A DNA stretch of 47,317 nt from NCBI GenBank assembly GCA_022340665.1, contig JAJDNM010000077.1:1-47317 (forward strand), written 5' to 3'. The notes beneath the pieces are model-generated. The model ran no database searches. It was given only the letters and a program-made list of their open reading frames with translations, and was not told the DNA's origin. Shown here piece after piece: positions 1 to 8,028 of this stretch; the first letter of the stretch is position 1, and every line of letters starts with the position of its first letter. Origin of the DNA: Acidobacteriota bacterium (GTDB taxonomy: Bacteria > Acidobacteriota > Thermoanaerobaculia > Thermoanaerobaculales > Sulfomarinibacteraceae). Both the position numbers and the translations under genes were made by a program.

Positions 1-379
1 CGACCGCCTCCCCCGCCGAAAAGATGGTTCAATCCGGGATCGATCCCTCGATCGGAATCCGGCGAAGGGTCTCGATATTGTCGACTTTGTTGGACTGTGA
101 GGCATGCTGTCCGGGTGTCAGATCGAGGTGACACGCTCGGCAAGGTCAGGCGGTGACGTGGTTGGCGGCGGAGTTGTGCTCTTGCGCAGAGCCTGCGCTT
201 CGTGCAACCAGCATCGTACCGGCGCTCGCGGTACGACCGCCCCAGCCGCCTCGATGCAACGCGCCACTGAACTCGCTCACGATGAAACGCCAACCGTTCG
301 TTGTTCACAACCCAGCATCGGCCCGACCTGGAGGCAGGTCACCGTGTCGGAGGTGACAGACGAATTCGAAGCCTCGTGC
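1..379. other. Left-edge stretch, no gene recognised
   Basis: I see no convincing coding frame here. The open frames that cross it have no family resemblance and run antisense into the DUF1508 gene. A small inverted repeat, GTCACC/GGTGAC (338-343 with 352-357), lies just past the stop of the minus-strand DUF1508 gene and could help end that transcript, although no T-run follows. The first 60 bases could belong to a gene outside the window; nothing shows this. Confidence 0.5.
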
Positions 380-562
380 TCAGCCGTCGGTGACGACGAC
401 CGCAGCTCCCTTGGCGTTCTTCTTGATAGATTCGATGCCCTTCAGGCAGGCGTCCTTGGACTTGTAACCCTGGCCCTGGGCGACGATCTTGCCGTTGGCT
501 GCCTTGAGATGGAAGCGGAAATCTCCACCCTTGCCCTTGAACACTTCGAACTTTGCTGCCAT
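380..562 (-). CDS. DUF1508 (YegP-like) small protein
   Basis: A 60-residue protein with one complete YegP/DUF1508 unit: FEVFKGKGGDFRFHL, then AANGKIVAQGQGYKS, then GIESIKKNA. E. coli YegP carries two such units, so this is the single-repeat form. The family forms a compact beta-beta-alpha fold of unknown function and often sits near stress or envelope genes. The start is supported by a strong purine-rich ribosome site (GGAGGAGG) about 6 bases upstream. It is divergent from the LEA-like lipoprotein gene, with a shared control region of about 150 bases. Confidence 0.9.
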   Translation of the reverse strand: MAAKFEVFKGKGGDFRFHLKAANGKIVAQGQGYKSKDACLKGIESIKKNAKGAAVVVTDG

Positions 563-641
563 CGACTCCTCCTCCGTTCAGACTGGTGCCCCCCATCCTA
601 CCAGATCGTCTCAGGGTGACTCGATGCCCGGAGATGTACCT

Positions 642-647
642 TATAAT
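642..647 (+). promoter_or_regulatory. Candidate -10 box (TATAAT)
   Basis: A perfect TATAAT lies in the divergent region ahead of the LEA-like lipoprotein gene and would give a leader of about 60 bases. A convincing -35 at 16-18 base spacing is not visible, so this is suggestive only. Confidence 0.35.
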
Positions 648-713
648 CCAACCCCGTAGAAGGTTCCGAGACATCGTCCCGCGGTCACAGGCCGCAGTCT
701 GAAAGGAAGCAGC

Positions 714-1265
714 ATGGTCAATCTCACGAGCTCGGCCAAAACAGTTTTCAGGTTCAACGGGAGAATCTCTCGCCGGTGGGCGGGTTCCTGGATTGGCGTA
801 ATCCTCCTCGTATTCGCCATGGGCTGCACCTCGAGTACGTCATTCGAGCCTCTCGGTGTCACACTCGTCGACCTCGAGGTCACCGAAGTAACCGTGTTCG
901 AAACCACGCTCGCGGCTCAACTCAGAATCACCAACCCCAATCCAGAAGCGATCAGCATTGACGGCGGATCGTTCACGCTCTACCTCGACGAAAAGAAGGT
1001 AGGGAGGGGCACGACGGCCGAGGCATTCAACGTGGATCGATTCGACTCGACGATTACGCAGGTGGTCTTTCACATCAACAATGCGTCCGCGCTCCTGCGT
1101 GTCAAGGAGACCTTTGGAAAGGATGAGGTCAGCTACGGGGTCCGGGGAAGCCTTTACACCCAGGGCACGTTCGGGGCCAAAAACCTCAAGATCGAAAGAA
1201 CGGGCCGCATCGACCTCCAGGGCGAGAAGACCTTGGAGACCGACCGGCCCGATTTCGAGGATTGA
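714..1265 (+). CDS. LEA type 2 (WHy domain) lipoprotein
   Basis: A 183-residue protein. Residues 20-38 are hydrophobic and end in FAMGC, a lipobox with the acylated Cys near position 38, so it is probably anchored in the outer membrane facing the periplasm. From about 43 to 160 it reads as a LEA14/WHy beta-sandwich: PLGVTLVDLEVTEVTVFETTLAAQLRI, the hallmark NPNP, then GGSFTLYLDEKKVGRG. WHy proteins are linked to desiccation and stress tolerance; the exact role here is unknown. The start has a GGAAG ribosome site. It converges on dodecin, and a hairpin overlaps its stop codon. Confidence 0.82.
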   Translation: MVNLTSSAKTVFRFNGRISRRWAGSWIGVILLVFAMGCTSSTSFEPLGVTLVDLEVTEVTVFETTLAAQLRITNPNPEAISIDGGSFTLYLDEKKVGRGTTAEAFNVDRFDSTITQVVFHINNASALLRVKETFGKDEVSYGVRGSLYTQGTFGAKNLKIERTGRIDLQGEKTLETDRPDFED

Positions 1266-1285
1266 CCGAAACAGGATTCGGTCAA
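1262..1285. terminator. Hairpin between convergent genes
   Basis: A perfect 9-bp stem, TTGACCGAA / TTCGGTCAA, with a 6-base loop overlaps the stop of the LEA-like gene and lies 5 bases beyond the end of dodecin. No strong T-run follows on either side, so it may be a processing or weak bidirectional termination signal. Confidence 0.5.
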
Positions 1286-1290
1286 CAATT

Positions 1291-1494
1291 TCAATCCTTG
1301 AGCACGAAGGTGACCTTCAGGTTGACTCGGTAGGCCGTCACCTGACCGTCCGACACATCAACCTTCATCTCGCTCACCCACGCTCCCTTGACCTTGTCGA
1401 GGGTTTTGTCCGCGCGCGAGATACCCTGCGCGATGGCGTCTTCGAAGCTCGTCGCCGAGGAACAGCTGATTTCGGTTACTTTCGCTACTGACAT
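1291..1494 (-). CDS. Dodecin flavoprotein
   Basis: A 67-residue protein matching dodecin along its whole length: MSVAKVTEISCSS, SFEDAIAQGISRADKTL, KGAWVSEMKVDV, then the last strand YRVNLKVTFVLKD. Dodecins form hollow dodecamers that store or sequester flavins (riboflavin, FMN) in the cytoplasm. The Trp of KGAW is the residue that stacks on the isoalloxazine ring. A longer open frame continues upstream, but this start is set by the family length and by an AGGAG ribosome site 7 bases before the ATG. Confidence 0.93.
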   Translation of the reverse strand: MSVAKVTEISCSSATSFEDAIAQGISRADKTLDKVKGAWVSEMKVDVSDGQVTAYRVNLKVTFVLKD

Positions 1495-1810
1495 ATCATC
1501 TCCTTTGCGTTTGTGGACCGCGAACGGCCCGTTTTCGATGAGCGAACCTGGCCTCCGAGTGAGTTGTCCTGTAGTAGCGAGCGAGTTTAGCACAGGTCGC
1601 ATTCTCGTTATCCGGTCGCGTCAACGGGGCACCGATCAAAAATCTCTGATATTTCCTGGAGCCAGTGAAATTCTGTGACATAATCCCCGAATCCTTCCGC
1701 ATGGGGTGTTGCGCGGCGGGAGAAAAATTGGAACTGGGCCCCAACTCCGGGGAGCAGCGGCGATGCTGCCGGTGCTCTTCCGGGGCTCGATATTTTGAAG
1801 GAGGTCGGAA

Positions 1811-2215
1811 ATGAGAAAGACGCTTTTGGGATTCGCGATGATTGCTGCAATCGCGCTCGTGGTACTGCCGAGCATGGGCTGCAACGGTTGCGGTCAGGCA
1901 ACCGAGAACGCGATCGAAACCACCGGCGAGGCAGTTCAGAAGGCCGGCGAGAAGATCGAACAGAGCGGCGACAAAGTGGGCGACGCGATCGACGAAACGG
2001 CGGAAAAGGCCGGGGACGTCGTCGAAGCCGGAGCCGAGGCTGTTGACAGGGCTAACCAAGAGGCAAAAGAAGCGGGACGCGAGATGGTCGACGATGTCCA
2101 GAAGGCAACCGGAAAAGTCGTCGAAGAGACTGGTGAAGCGGTCAAGAAGACCGGCGAGAAGGTCGAAGAGACTGGCAAGAAGGTCAAGGAAAAGGGTTCC
2201 GGCGGAGACAACTAG
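1811..2215 (+). CDS. Amphipathic-repeat lipoprotein
   Basis: A 134-residue protein. Residues 1-23 form a signal peptide ending in PSMGC, an acceptable lipobox. The rest is almost all Glu, Lys, Ala, Gly, Thr and Val in 7- to 11-residue periods (GEAVQKAGEKIEQSGDKVGD, KTGEKVEETGKKVKEKG), the pattern of LEA-like or apolipoprotein-like amphipathic helices. I assign no biochemical function; a surface-anchored helix that coats membranes or protects during stress is plausible. The ribosome site AAGGAGGT is near perfect. The leader of more than 100 bases holds an imperfect GAGCA/TGCTC stem. A strong terminator follows. Confidence 0.7.
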   Translation: MRKTLLGFAMIAAIALVVLPSMGCNGCGQATENAIETTGEAVQKAGEKIEQSGDKVGDAIDETAEKAGDVVEAGAEAVDRANQEAKEAGREMVDDVQKATGKVVEETGEAVKKTGEKVEETGKKVKEKGSGGDN

Positions 2216-2246
2216 TCCAATCTCTGTCGAACACCTCAAAAATCAA

Positions 2247-2278
2247 GGGGCGGGGATGATCCCCGCCCCAGGTTTTTT
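2247..2278 (+). terminator. Rho-independent terminator
   Basis: A 10-bp GC-rich stem (GGGGCGGGGA / TCCCCGCCCC) with a TGA loop, followed after three bases by six T. It ends the amphipathic lipoprotein transcript. An A-rich run on the other side may let it also serve the converging TPM gene. Confidence 0.9.
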
Positions 2279-2300
2279 CCTGTTGTTGCCGGCGATGGCT

Positions 2301-3206
2301 CTACCAGCCTCCGCTCGCGCCACCACCGCCGAAGCTGCCGCCACCGCCTGAAAACCCGCCAAAGCCACCACCCCCGAATCCGCCACCTCCACCGGCACCC
2401 GGAAACGGACCCCAGAAGACCCCACCGCCCCTGCCCCCGGTCCGTGTCGTCGGTGCCTTCGGCAAGATCAGCCGTAGCAGCGGAAAGCCAATCAGCCACA
2501 CCCCGGCGGCGATCAGCCCAACCTTCGGCCCGAACATGGCCGACGGCAGTACGAAGAAAAACGGCGTCAGGAACAGGTACAGGATCCACGCGGCCGAACC
2601 CCGCGCAGATAGCGCCGCGTTGATGAAAGGCAGGCCGAAGAGCAGGAAGAAGATCAGCGATCCGACGCCAGGCAAGCCGGTTTCTCGGGGCTGGCTCTCG
2701 GGTAGTTCGAGCCCCTCGCCCCGGACTGCTGCCGAGACAGCGGATACCGCTTCGTCGACTCCACCCGAAAAGTCGCCCTGTCGAAATCGCGGTGCCATGA
2801 GGTAGTCGATGATGCGACCACTCTGGGCATCGGTGAGCGCACCCTCGAGACCATAGCCAACCTCGATTCGCATGCGACGATCATCTCGGGCGACCAGGAT
2901 CAACACGCCGTCGTCGACGCCTTCCCGCCCCAATTTCCAGGTTTCTACCACCCGCATCGAGAAATCCTCGATCGGATCTCCCTCAAGACTGGGAATGGTC
3001 AGCACCACGACCTGAGCGCCCGTCTCCTCCTCGAGAGCCCGCAACCGTTCTTCGAGGCGTGCTTCGAACGAGTCGTCAAGCATGTCGGCGAGGTCGTTGA
3101 CCCGGCCTCCGAGGTACGGCACCTCGAGCGCGGCGACCGTCGCCGCCACCAGCATGAAAAAACCCGCGGTCCAGATGATCGAGCGACGAACATTGCCGGT
3201 CGACAT
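2301..3206 (-). CDS. TPM domain protein, Gly-rich tail (YgcG-like)
   Basis: A 301-residue protein. An N-terminal hydrophobic signal or anchor (about 8-27) is followed by a TPM (TLP18.3/Psb32/MOLO-1) domain at about 31-165: LGGRVNDLADMLDD, GAQVVVLTIPSLEGDPIEDF, DDGVLILVARDDRRMRIEVGYGLEG. Two or three membrane segments follow (about 178-195, 205-245), then a tail of Gly/Ser/Phe repeats (GGGGFGGGGFGG). TPM proteins are associated with phosphatase-like or membrane quality-control roles; the substrate is unknown. Third gene of the LemA-TPM-TPM operon; its ATG overlaps the previous stop (TGATG). Confidence 0.85.
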   Translation of the reverse strand: MSTGNVRRSIIWTAGFFMLVAATVAALEVPYLGGRVNDLADMLDDSFEARLEERLRALEEETGAQVVVLTIPSLEGDPIEDFSMRVVETWKLGREGVDDGVLILVARDDRRMRIEVGYGLEGALTDAQSGRIIDYLMAPRFRQGDFSGGVDEAVSAVSAAVRGEGLELPESQPRETGLPGVGSLIFFLLFGLPFINAALSARGSAAWILYLFLTPFFFVLPSAMFGPKVGLIAAGVWLIGFPLLRLILPKAPTTRTGGRGGGVFWGPFPGAGGGGGFGGGGFGGFSGGGGSFGGGGASGGW

Positions 3207-3859
3207 CAGCGCTCCCTCACACGCGGCTCGTTGGCGAGCTCATCTTCGTCGTCCTCGCGCAGGGTCACTTCGAACCGTTCGAGCACCTCGCCGCAACGAC
3301 CGATCGTCTCCTTCAGCGCCTCGCAGGCCCGGCCCTCCTTGATGCCGATCACCAGACGAGCCACCAGTTTTTCCCACTCGCCCTTCGGAACGGCCCTGTG
3401 GATTCCCTCGTCGGCCAGAATCACCGCCCCATGCTCGTAAAGCGCAACAAAGATGAGGATTCCGGTTCGGTCTGCGGTTGAAAATACCTCTTCCTCGAGG
3501 AAAGCCGATTTGGCTCTGAGCTGCACGTACCAGTCGATCACGTCACTCGAGATCAGGTGGCGACCGACCGCGTCGATGCCGGTAATCAGATATCCCAGGC
3601 CGGCGCCCAACGAGGCAGGTAGCGTGATCCACATGACGCCGGCAGCGCTCCAGAACTCACCGAAATAGTTTGCCAGTCCGGCGACGAGAGCCAGGCCTAG
3701 CGCGCCCATGGTCGCACCACGCCATCTGGCTGCGCCGCGGTCGACCACACGCTCGACGATGTACGGAACGATCTCTCCGCCGGTGCGGGATTCGGCCTGC
3801 GCAGTCGCGTCGCGGATCGACTCGAGATCGGCCTCTGAGAACAGCTTTTCGATACGCAT
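3206..3859 (-). CDS. TPM domain membrane protein
   Basis: A 217-residue protein without a signal peptide. It starts with the TPM opening pattern (LFSEADLESIRDATAQAESRTGGEIVPYIV) and is interrupted by two membrane segments at about 49-66 and 72-92. The second half of the TPM fold follows (FSTADRTGILIFVALYEHGAVILADEGI) with a charged C-terminus. It is the companion of the Gly-rich TPM protein directly downstream and of LemA upstream. This three-gene set recurs in many bacteria, which suggests a membrane complex; its function is not established. Confidence 0.83.
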   Translation of the reverse strand: MRIEKLFSEADLESIRDATAQAESRTGGEIVPYIVERVVDRGAARWRGATMGALGLALVAGLANYFGEFWSAAGVMWITLPASLGAGLGYLITGIDAVGRHLISSDVIDWYVQLRAKSAFLEEEVFSTADRTGILIFVALYEHGAVILADEGIHRAVPKGEWEKLVARLVIGIKEGRACEALKETIGRCGEVLERFEVTLREDDEDELANEPRVRER

Positions 3860-3882
3860 TGTCCGGCGACCGATGATCCGCC

Positions 3883-4470
3883 CTAGAACTCCACCACCGG
3901 CGCCTCGTCCGACCCCGGTGCCGCCTCGAAATAACCCTTCTCTTCGAAACCGAAGATATTGGCAACGATCACCGCCGGGAACCGTCGACGCGCCGTGTTG
4001 TACTCGCGGGCCACCTCGTTGTACCGGTTGCGTTCGACAGCGATCCGGTTTTCGGTGCCTTCGAGTTGAACCTGGAAGTCGCGGAACGCCTGCACGGCCT
4101 GCAGCTCCGGGTATCGCTCGACCACCACCAGCAGGCGAGAAAGAGCCGACGACAGAGCATCCTGATTGGCCTGGAAGGCCTCCATCTGCTCCGGTGTCGG
4201 AGATCCCTGGATGTTCGGTTGAGCTATTTTGGCTCGTGCCTCGATCACGTTCTGCAGTGTCTCCTGCTCGAAGTCTGCCGCGCCCTTGACGGTCGACACC
4301 AGGTTCGGAATCAGGTCCGCGCGCCGCTGATACACGTTTTCGACCTGCGCCCAGGCCGCGTCAACTCCCTCCTGGAGACCCACGAGGTTGTTGTAGATGC
4401 CACCCACCAGAAACGCCACGAGCAGCACAACCCCCAGAATCGCCAGCCCACAACCGATAGCTTTGCTCAT
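3883..4470 (-). CDS. lemA: LemA family protein
   Basis: A 195-residue protein. Residues 6-26 are a single membrane anchor (GLAILGVVLLVAFLVGGIYN). The LemA core follows: LVGLQEGVDAAWAQVENVYQRRADLIPNLVSTVKG and the Ala/Gln-rich helices with LLVVVERYPELQA and RIAVERNRYNEVAREYN. These are the most conserved LemA stretches, and the length is typical. LemA proteins are membrane-anchored helical bundles whose role remains vague. First gene of the operon; a GAGGAA ribosome site precedes the start, and a TACAAT (4510-4515, minus strand) could be its -10 box. Confidence 0.93.
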   Translation of the reverse strand: MSKAIGCGLAILGVVLLVAFLVGGIYNNLVGLQEGVDAAWAQVENVYQRRADLIPNLVSTVKGAADFEQETLQNVIEARAKIAQPNIQGSPTPEQMEAFQANQDALSSALSRLLVVVERYPELQAVQAFRDFQVQLEGTENRIAVERNRYNEVAREYNTARRRFPAVIVANIFGFEEKGYFEAAPGSDEAPVVEF

Positions 4471-4529
4471 TTCCTCAGCCCCACTTTCTTACCGACGTCG
4501 GTGCCGGGCATTGTACAGCAGCGCATATG

Positions 4530-4660
<131 letters not shown>

Positions 4661-4698
4661 ATGACTGGCCACGGTACACTTGGATCGCTGAGGCGTTT

Positions 4699-5694
4699 AT
4701 GGAAAAGGAACAACTTCCGATAGTCGACGAATACCGCCGCTTGGGGCGCCGCGATGTGCTCCGTGCGTGGCTTCCGCCCGCAATAGCGGGCGTTGCCCTG
4801 GCCGGCCTCGGTTTTGGATTTTCCAATCGCGAAGGCCGCCACCAACCGCCATCGGCCGAGTCACTGACCAAACCGAGAGACTGGCGTCTGAATCCCGAGA
4901 AGGCGGGGAGTCTCGCGACCGCCCGCGGCAAAGGCCCGGTTGAAAATATCAGGGCCGCACTCGGCGTGTTCGGCGGAATCGAAACCTTCATCAAGCCCGG
5001 CGACCGTGTAGCGGTCAAGCCGAACTGCGCGTGGGACCGCAAGCCCGAGCAGGCAGCCAACACCGATCCCGACCTCGTAGGAGAGGTGGTACGACTGTGC
5101 ATCGCGGCTGGAGCCGCGTCAGTGGTCGTCGCGGACAACTCGTGCCATGACCCCGGTCGTACATTCTCGCGTTCGGGAATCGAACAAGCAGTTCGTGAGG
5201 CCGGAGGCTCGATCGCACATCAGCGCAACGCTAGGACGGTGCGTTTCAACCTCGGGGGTACGGGGCTCGGCTCCTGGGAGGTGCTCGAACCCATCGCCCA
5301 CGCGGACCGAGTGATCAATATTCCCGTGGTGAAACATCATTCGTTGTCCCGGGCCACCCTCGGTATGAAGAACTGGTTTGGCGCGATTGTCGGCAGGCGT
5401 TCCAACCTCCACCAGAGGATTGCCCAGAACTGCGCCGAACTCGGGGCGGCCTTCCGACCAACCTTCACTGTCATCGACGGTACGCGCATCCTCACCGGCG
5501 GAGGTCCCACCGGAGGTTCACTGGCTCTCGTCAAGCCCACCGACAGCATCGCGGTCGCAACCGACCCGGTGGCGGCAGATGCCTGGGGGGCGAGCCTTCT
5601 CGGCCTCGACGCCGAGCAGCTGCCCCACATCGCAATCGCGGCCCGCCTGCATCTTGGAACTGCGGACTGGAAGTCGGTGTTGGTGGAAGCATGA
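4699..5694 (+). CDS. DUF362 domain protein
   Basis: A 331-residue protein. The N-terminus has RRDVLRAWLPPAIAGVALAGLGFGF (about 15-39), a twin-arginine-like signal or membrane anchor, so the body probably lies outside the cytoplasm. From about 75 it matches DUF362: IRAALGVFGGIETFIKPGDRVAVKPNCAW, GAASVVVADNSCHDPGRTFSRSGI, VINIPVVKHHSLSRATLGMKNWFGAI, TVIDGTRILTGGGPTGG. The ferredoxin domain that some DUF362 proteins carry is absent, but the next gene supplies many iron-sulfur clusters. Reaction unknown; a redox partner role with the downstream NapH/NapG-like protein is inferred from adjacency. Confidence 0.85.
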   Translation: MEKEQLPIVDEYRRLGRRDVLRAWLPPAIAGVALAGLGFGFSNREGRHQPPSAESLTKPRDWRLNPEKAGSLATARGKGPVENIRAALGVFGGIETFIKPGDRVAVKPNCAWDRKPEQAANTDPDLVGEVVRLCIAAGAASVVVADNSCHDPGRTFSRSGIEQAVREAGGSIAHQRNARTVRFNLGGTGLGSWEVLEPIAHADRVINIPVVKHHSLSRATLGMKNWFGAIVGRRSNLHQRIAQNCAELGAAFRPTFTVIDGTRILTGGGPTGGSLALVKPTDSIAVATDPVAADAWGASLLGLDAEQLPHIAIAARLHLGTADWKSVLVEA

Positions 5695-5695
5695 T

Positions 5696-5800
5696 GCTGG
5701 ATGCTGGATGCTGGATACTCGATGCTCGATCCATCCACCCACCAAGGGTCCGACGACTCTTCGAGTGTCGAGGGTCAAACATCCAGGATCAAGGCCTGGA
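5696..5800. repeat. Heptamer repeat element at gene junction
   Basis: Five tandem heptamers (TGCTGGA x3, then TACTCGA, TGCTCGA) begin one base after the DUF362 stop. They are followed by a CCATCCACCCACC core and TCGAGTGTCGAGGGTC-type sequence in the other sense. If the next gene starts at its first ATG (5701), its first 30 or so residues would be translated repeat, which argues for the later start. Confidence 0.65.
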
Positions 5801-5808
5801 AACTTCCA

Positions 5809-7302
5809 GTGATTAGGCCTCGCGCGCGACACTTCCGGATCCTTTCGCAAGCGGCATTCCTGTTGGCTTTCCTCGCGCTCTTCTGGGGTCTGGCGGAGCC
5901 GCGGGTACCGGCAGCGGCCGCGTCGATTCTCCTCGCCCTCGACCCCCTGACCGCGGTTGGTACGATTCTCTCGGACTGGACGCTCGTCGGCTGGACCTGG
6001 CTCGGTCTCGTCGTGCTCGCGCTCACCGCTGTTCTGGGCCGCTTCTTCTGTGGCTGGATCTGTCCCCTCGGCACGCTGCAGCACCTCGTATCGTGGATCG
6101 CCGGCCCGGAACGGCGCAAGCTTCCCAAAATCAACCGTTATCGACGCTGGTTTTCAATCAAGTACATCGTTCTCGCGGTGCTTCTCACGTGGGCGGCCCT
6201 CGGGACCGACCACATCGGCTGGCTTGATCCGATTCCCCTACTCCACCGGGCGTTTGCCGCCGGCATTCGTCCGATCTGGCACGGGGGGCTCTCGCCGGGC
6301 GGATGGATTTCGTTCGGGCTTCTCGCCGCCATCCTCCTGATGTCGGCCTGGATGCCGCGATTTTTCTGCCGCGGCGTGTGTCCGCTCGGGGCCCTGATGG
6401 GCATCTTCGCGCGCCTCGCACCCCTGCGCATTCGTCGCGACCAGAAGGGTTCCTGCACCGGCTGCACCCTCTGTTTGTTCGCCTGCCAGGGAGCGGACGA
6501 GCCCCTTGACAAGCACCGCGTCAGCGAGTGCCACGTCTGTCTCAACTGTCTCGGCTCGTGCGGCGAAGACAGCCTGCTCTACGGTCTCGCCCGAGAGGAC
6601 TACGAGGCGCCGATGCCGGCGCTCGATGTCGGTCGGAGGCGCTTTCTTATCAGCGTCGCCGGGTCCGCAGCGTTTGCGCCCGTGCTGCGCGCTGCTGGCA
6701 GCGGAGGCGAGGGACGCGCGCATGACGCCATCCGCCCTCCCGGCGCCCTCATCGAAGAAGCTTTTCTGTCGCGCTGCATCACGTGCGGCGCCTGCTCGGC
6801 CTCCTGCCCGACCGGCGTCATCCGGGCAGACATAGGCAAAACGGGAGTCGACGGTCTGTTCACACCGATCCTCGACATGAAACGGGGCTGGTGCGAGCCT
6901 TCGTGCATTCGTTGCGGGGAGGTCTGCCCGACCGATGCTCTGGAAACTTTGGACCCGAACGCCAAGCAGGCCATCGGCGGTCCTGCAGAGGTCACGATCG
7001 GCACGGCGTTCGTCAATCGTGGCCGGTGTCTGCCCTGGGCCATGGAGACTCCCTGCATCGTTTGCGAGGAGATGTGCCCGACCTCGCCAAAGGCCATCTG
7101 GCTTGAAACGGTCGAAATCACCCGCCGCGACGGAAAACCGGTCACTCTCCAGCGTCCCGCCGTTCAACCCGACCTGTGCACCGGATGCGGGCTGTGCGAG
7201 AACCGCTGCCCGGTCGGCGAGAAGGCTGCGATCAGGGTCTCATCAGTCGGCGAGTCGCGCGACCCCCGAAACCGGATGTTGCAGACCCTCCAGACCTCCT
7301 GA
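5809..7302 (+). CDS. NapH/NapG-like fused polyferredoxin membrane protein
   Basis: 497 residues from GTG 5809 (533 if from ATG 5701). The N-terminal half is NapH/NosR-like: about five membrane segments with the paired motifs FFCGWICPLG and FFCRGVCPLG, then Cys-rich ferredoxin motifs (CTGCTLCLFAC, CHVCLNCLGSC). Near residue 311 of the long form comes GRRRFLISVAGSAAFAPVL, a twin-arginine-like segment. A NapG/MauM-like half follows with four clusters: CITCGACSASCP, CIRCGEVCP, CIVCEEMCP, CTGCGLCENRCP. It probably passes electrons across or along the membrane. I prefer GTG 5809 because the upstream part is repeat sequence; its ribosome site (CTGGA) is weak, so the start is unsure. Confidence 0.82.
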   Translation: MIRPRARHFRILSQAAFLLAFLALFWGLAEPRVPAAAASILLALDPLTAVGTILSDWTLVGWTWLGLVVLALTAVLGRFFCGWICPLGTLQHLVSWIAGPERRKLPKINRYRRWFSIKYIVLAVLLTWAALGTDHIGWLDPIPLLHRAFAAGIRPIWHGGLSPGGWISFGLLAAILLMSAWMPRFFCRGVCPLGALMGIFARLAPLRIRRDQKGSCTGCTLCLFACQGADEPLDKHRVSECHVCLNCLGSCGEDSLLYGLAREDYEAPMPALDVGRRRFLISVAGSAAFAPVLRAAGSGGEGRAHDAIRPPGALIEEAFLSRCITCGACSASCPTGVIRADIGKTGVDGLFTPILDMKRGWCEPSCIRCGEVCPTDALETLDPNAKQAIGGPAEVTIGTAFVNRGRCLPWAMETPCIVCEEMCPTSPKAIWLETVEITRRDGKPVTLQRPAVQPDLCTGCGLCENRCPVGEKAAIRVSSVGESRDPRNRMLQTLQTS

Positions 7303-7440
7303 GAGCGCGCAGCGGAAAAGGAGAAAAGGAGATGAATAGGATGGGTGGTTCCCACTACACCTTCTCACATTTTCCACTCTTCACCTCTCCTCGTGAAAGA
7401 GAGTCACCCGATAACCGAGGTGGGTCGCTTGTGATCGAAG

Positions 7441-8028
7441 TTACCCGGAGAGTCCCAGCAACTCCTGCAGTTTAGCCTTCGAATGCTCCTCCACGACGTC
7501 ATGCAATGAAGCGCCGTGGGAGTCCATCGTCACCATGACCGGAAACCGCTCGACCTCGATCACCCACAGCGCCTCGGGCACACCGAACTCGGAGAGCATG
7601 AAGACCTTCTCGACCCTCGGGATCGCTCGTGCGAGCACCTGGGCCGCGCCGCCGACCGCGTGCAGGTAGACCGCTCCGTGTTCGCCCAGGCCCTCGAGTG
7701 TTTTCGCGCCCATTCCCCCCTTGCCGATGACCCCGCGCAGGCCGTAGCGACCGATCACATCCGCCTGGTAGGGTTCCTCACGGATCGAGGTCGTCGGGCC
7801 GGCAGCCACGAAATCGTAGGTCCCGTCCTCGTTCTCGGCCACAACCGGTCCACAGTGGTAGATGACCGTATCCTTCAGATAGGGCGCGACGTTCTCACGG
7901 TAGTCCTCGATCAGCCACTTGTGGGCCGCGTCCCGGCCCGTGATCATCCGTCCCGTGAGCTCCACGAAATCTCCGACCTTGAGTTCACGGATCGACTCCT
8001 CGGCGACCGGAAGCTTCAGCTCAGCCAT
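7441..8028 (-). CDS. fumB: Fumarate hydratase class I, beta (C-terminal) subunit
   Basis: A 195-residue protein with the class I fumarase C-terminal domain: LKVGDFVELTGRMITGRDAAHKWL, YHCGPVV, AAGPTTSIREEPYQADVIGRYGLRGVIGKGGMG, YLHAVGGAAQVLA, then FGVPEALWVIEVERFPVMVTMDSHG. With the upstream alpha subunit it forms the oxygen-sensitive 4Fe-4S enzyme that interconverts fumarate and malate in the TCA cycle (related tartrate dehydratases share the fold). Its start overlaps the alpha subunit stop by 13 bases, so translation is probably coupled. The symbol is used loosely for the split subunit. Confidence 0.92.
   Translation of the reverse strand: MAELKLPVAEESIRELKVGDFVELTGRMITGRDAAHKWLIEDYRENVAPYLKDTVIYHCGPVVAENEDGTYDFVAAGPTTSIREEPYQADVIGRYGLRGVIGKGGMGAKTLEGLGEHGAVYLHAVGGAAQVLARAIPRVEKVFMLSEFGVPEALWVIEVERFPVMVTMDSHGASLHDVVEEHSKAKLQELLGLSG

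Noticed and set aside
1496-2239. 247-codon minus-strand open frame rich in Leu/Phe/Asp repeats
   Set aside because: It is the exact antisense of the amphipathic lipoprotein repeats, which explains its periodicity; the plus-strand gene has the signal peptide and a strong ribosome site.
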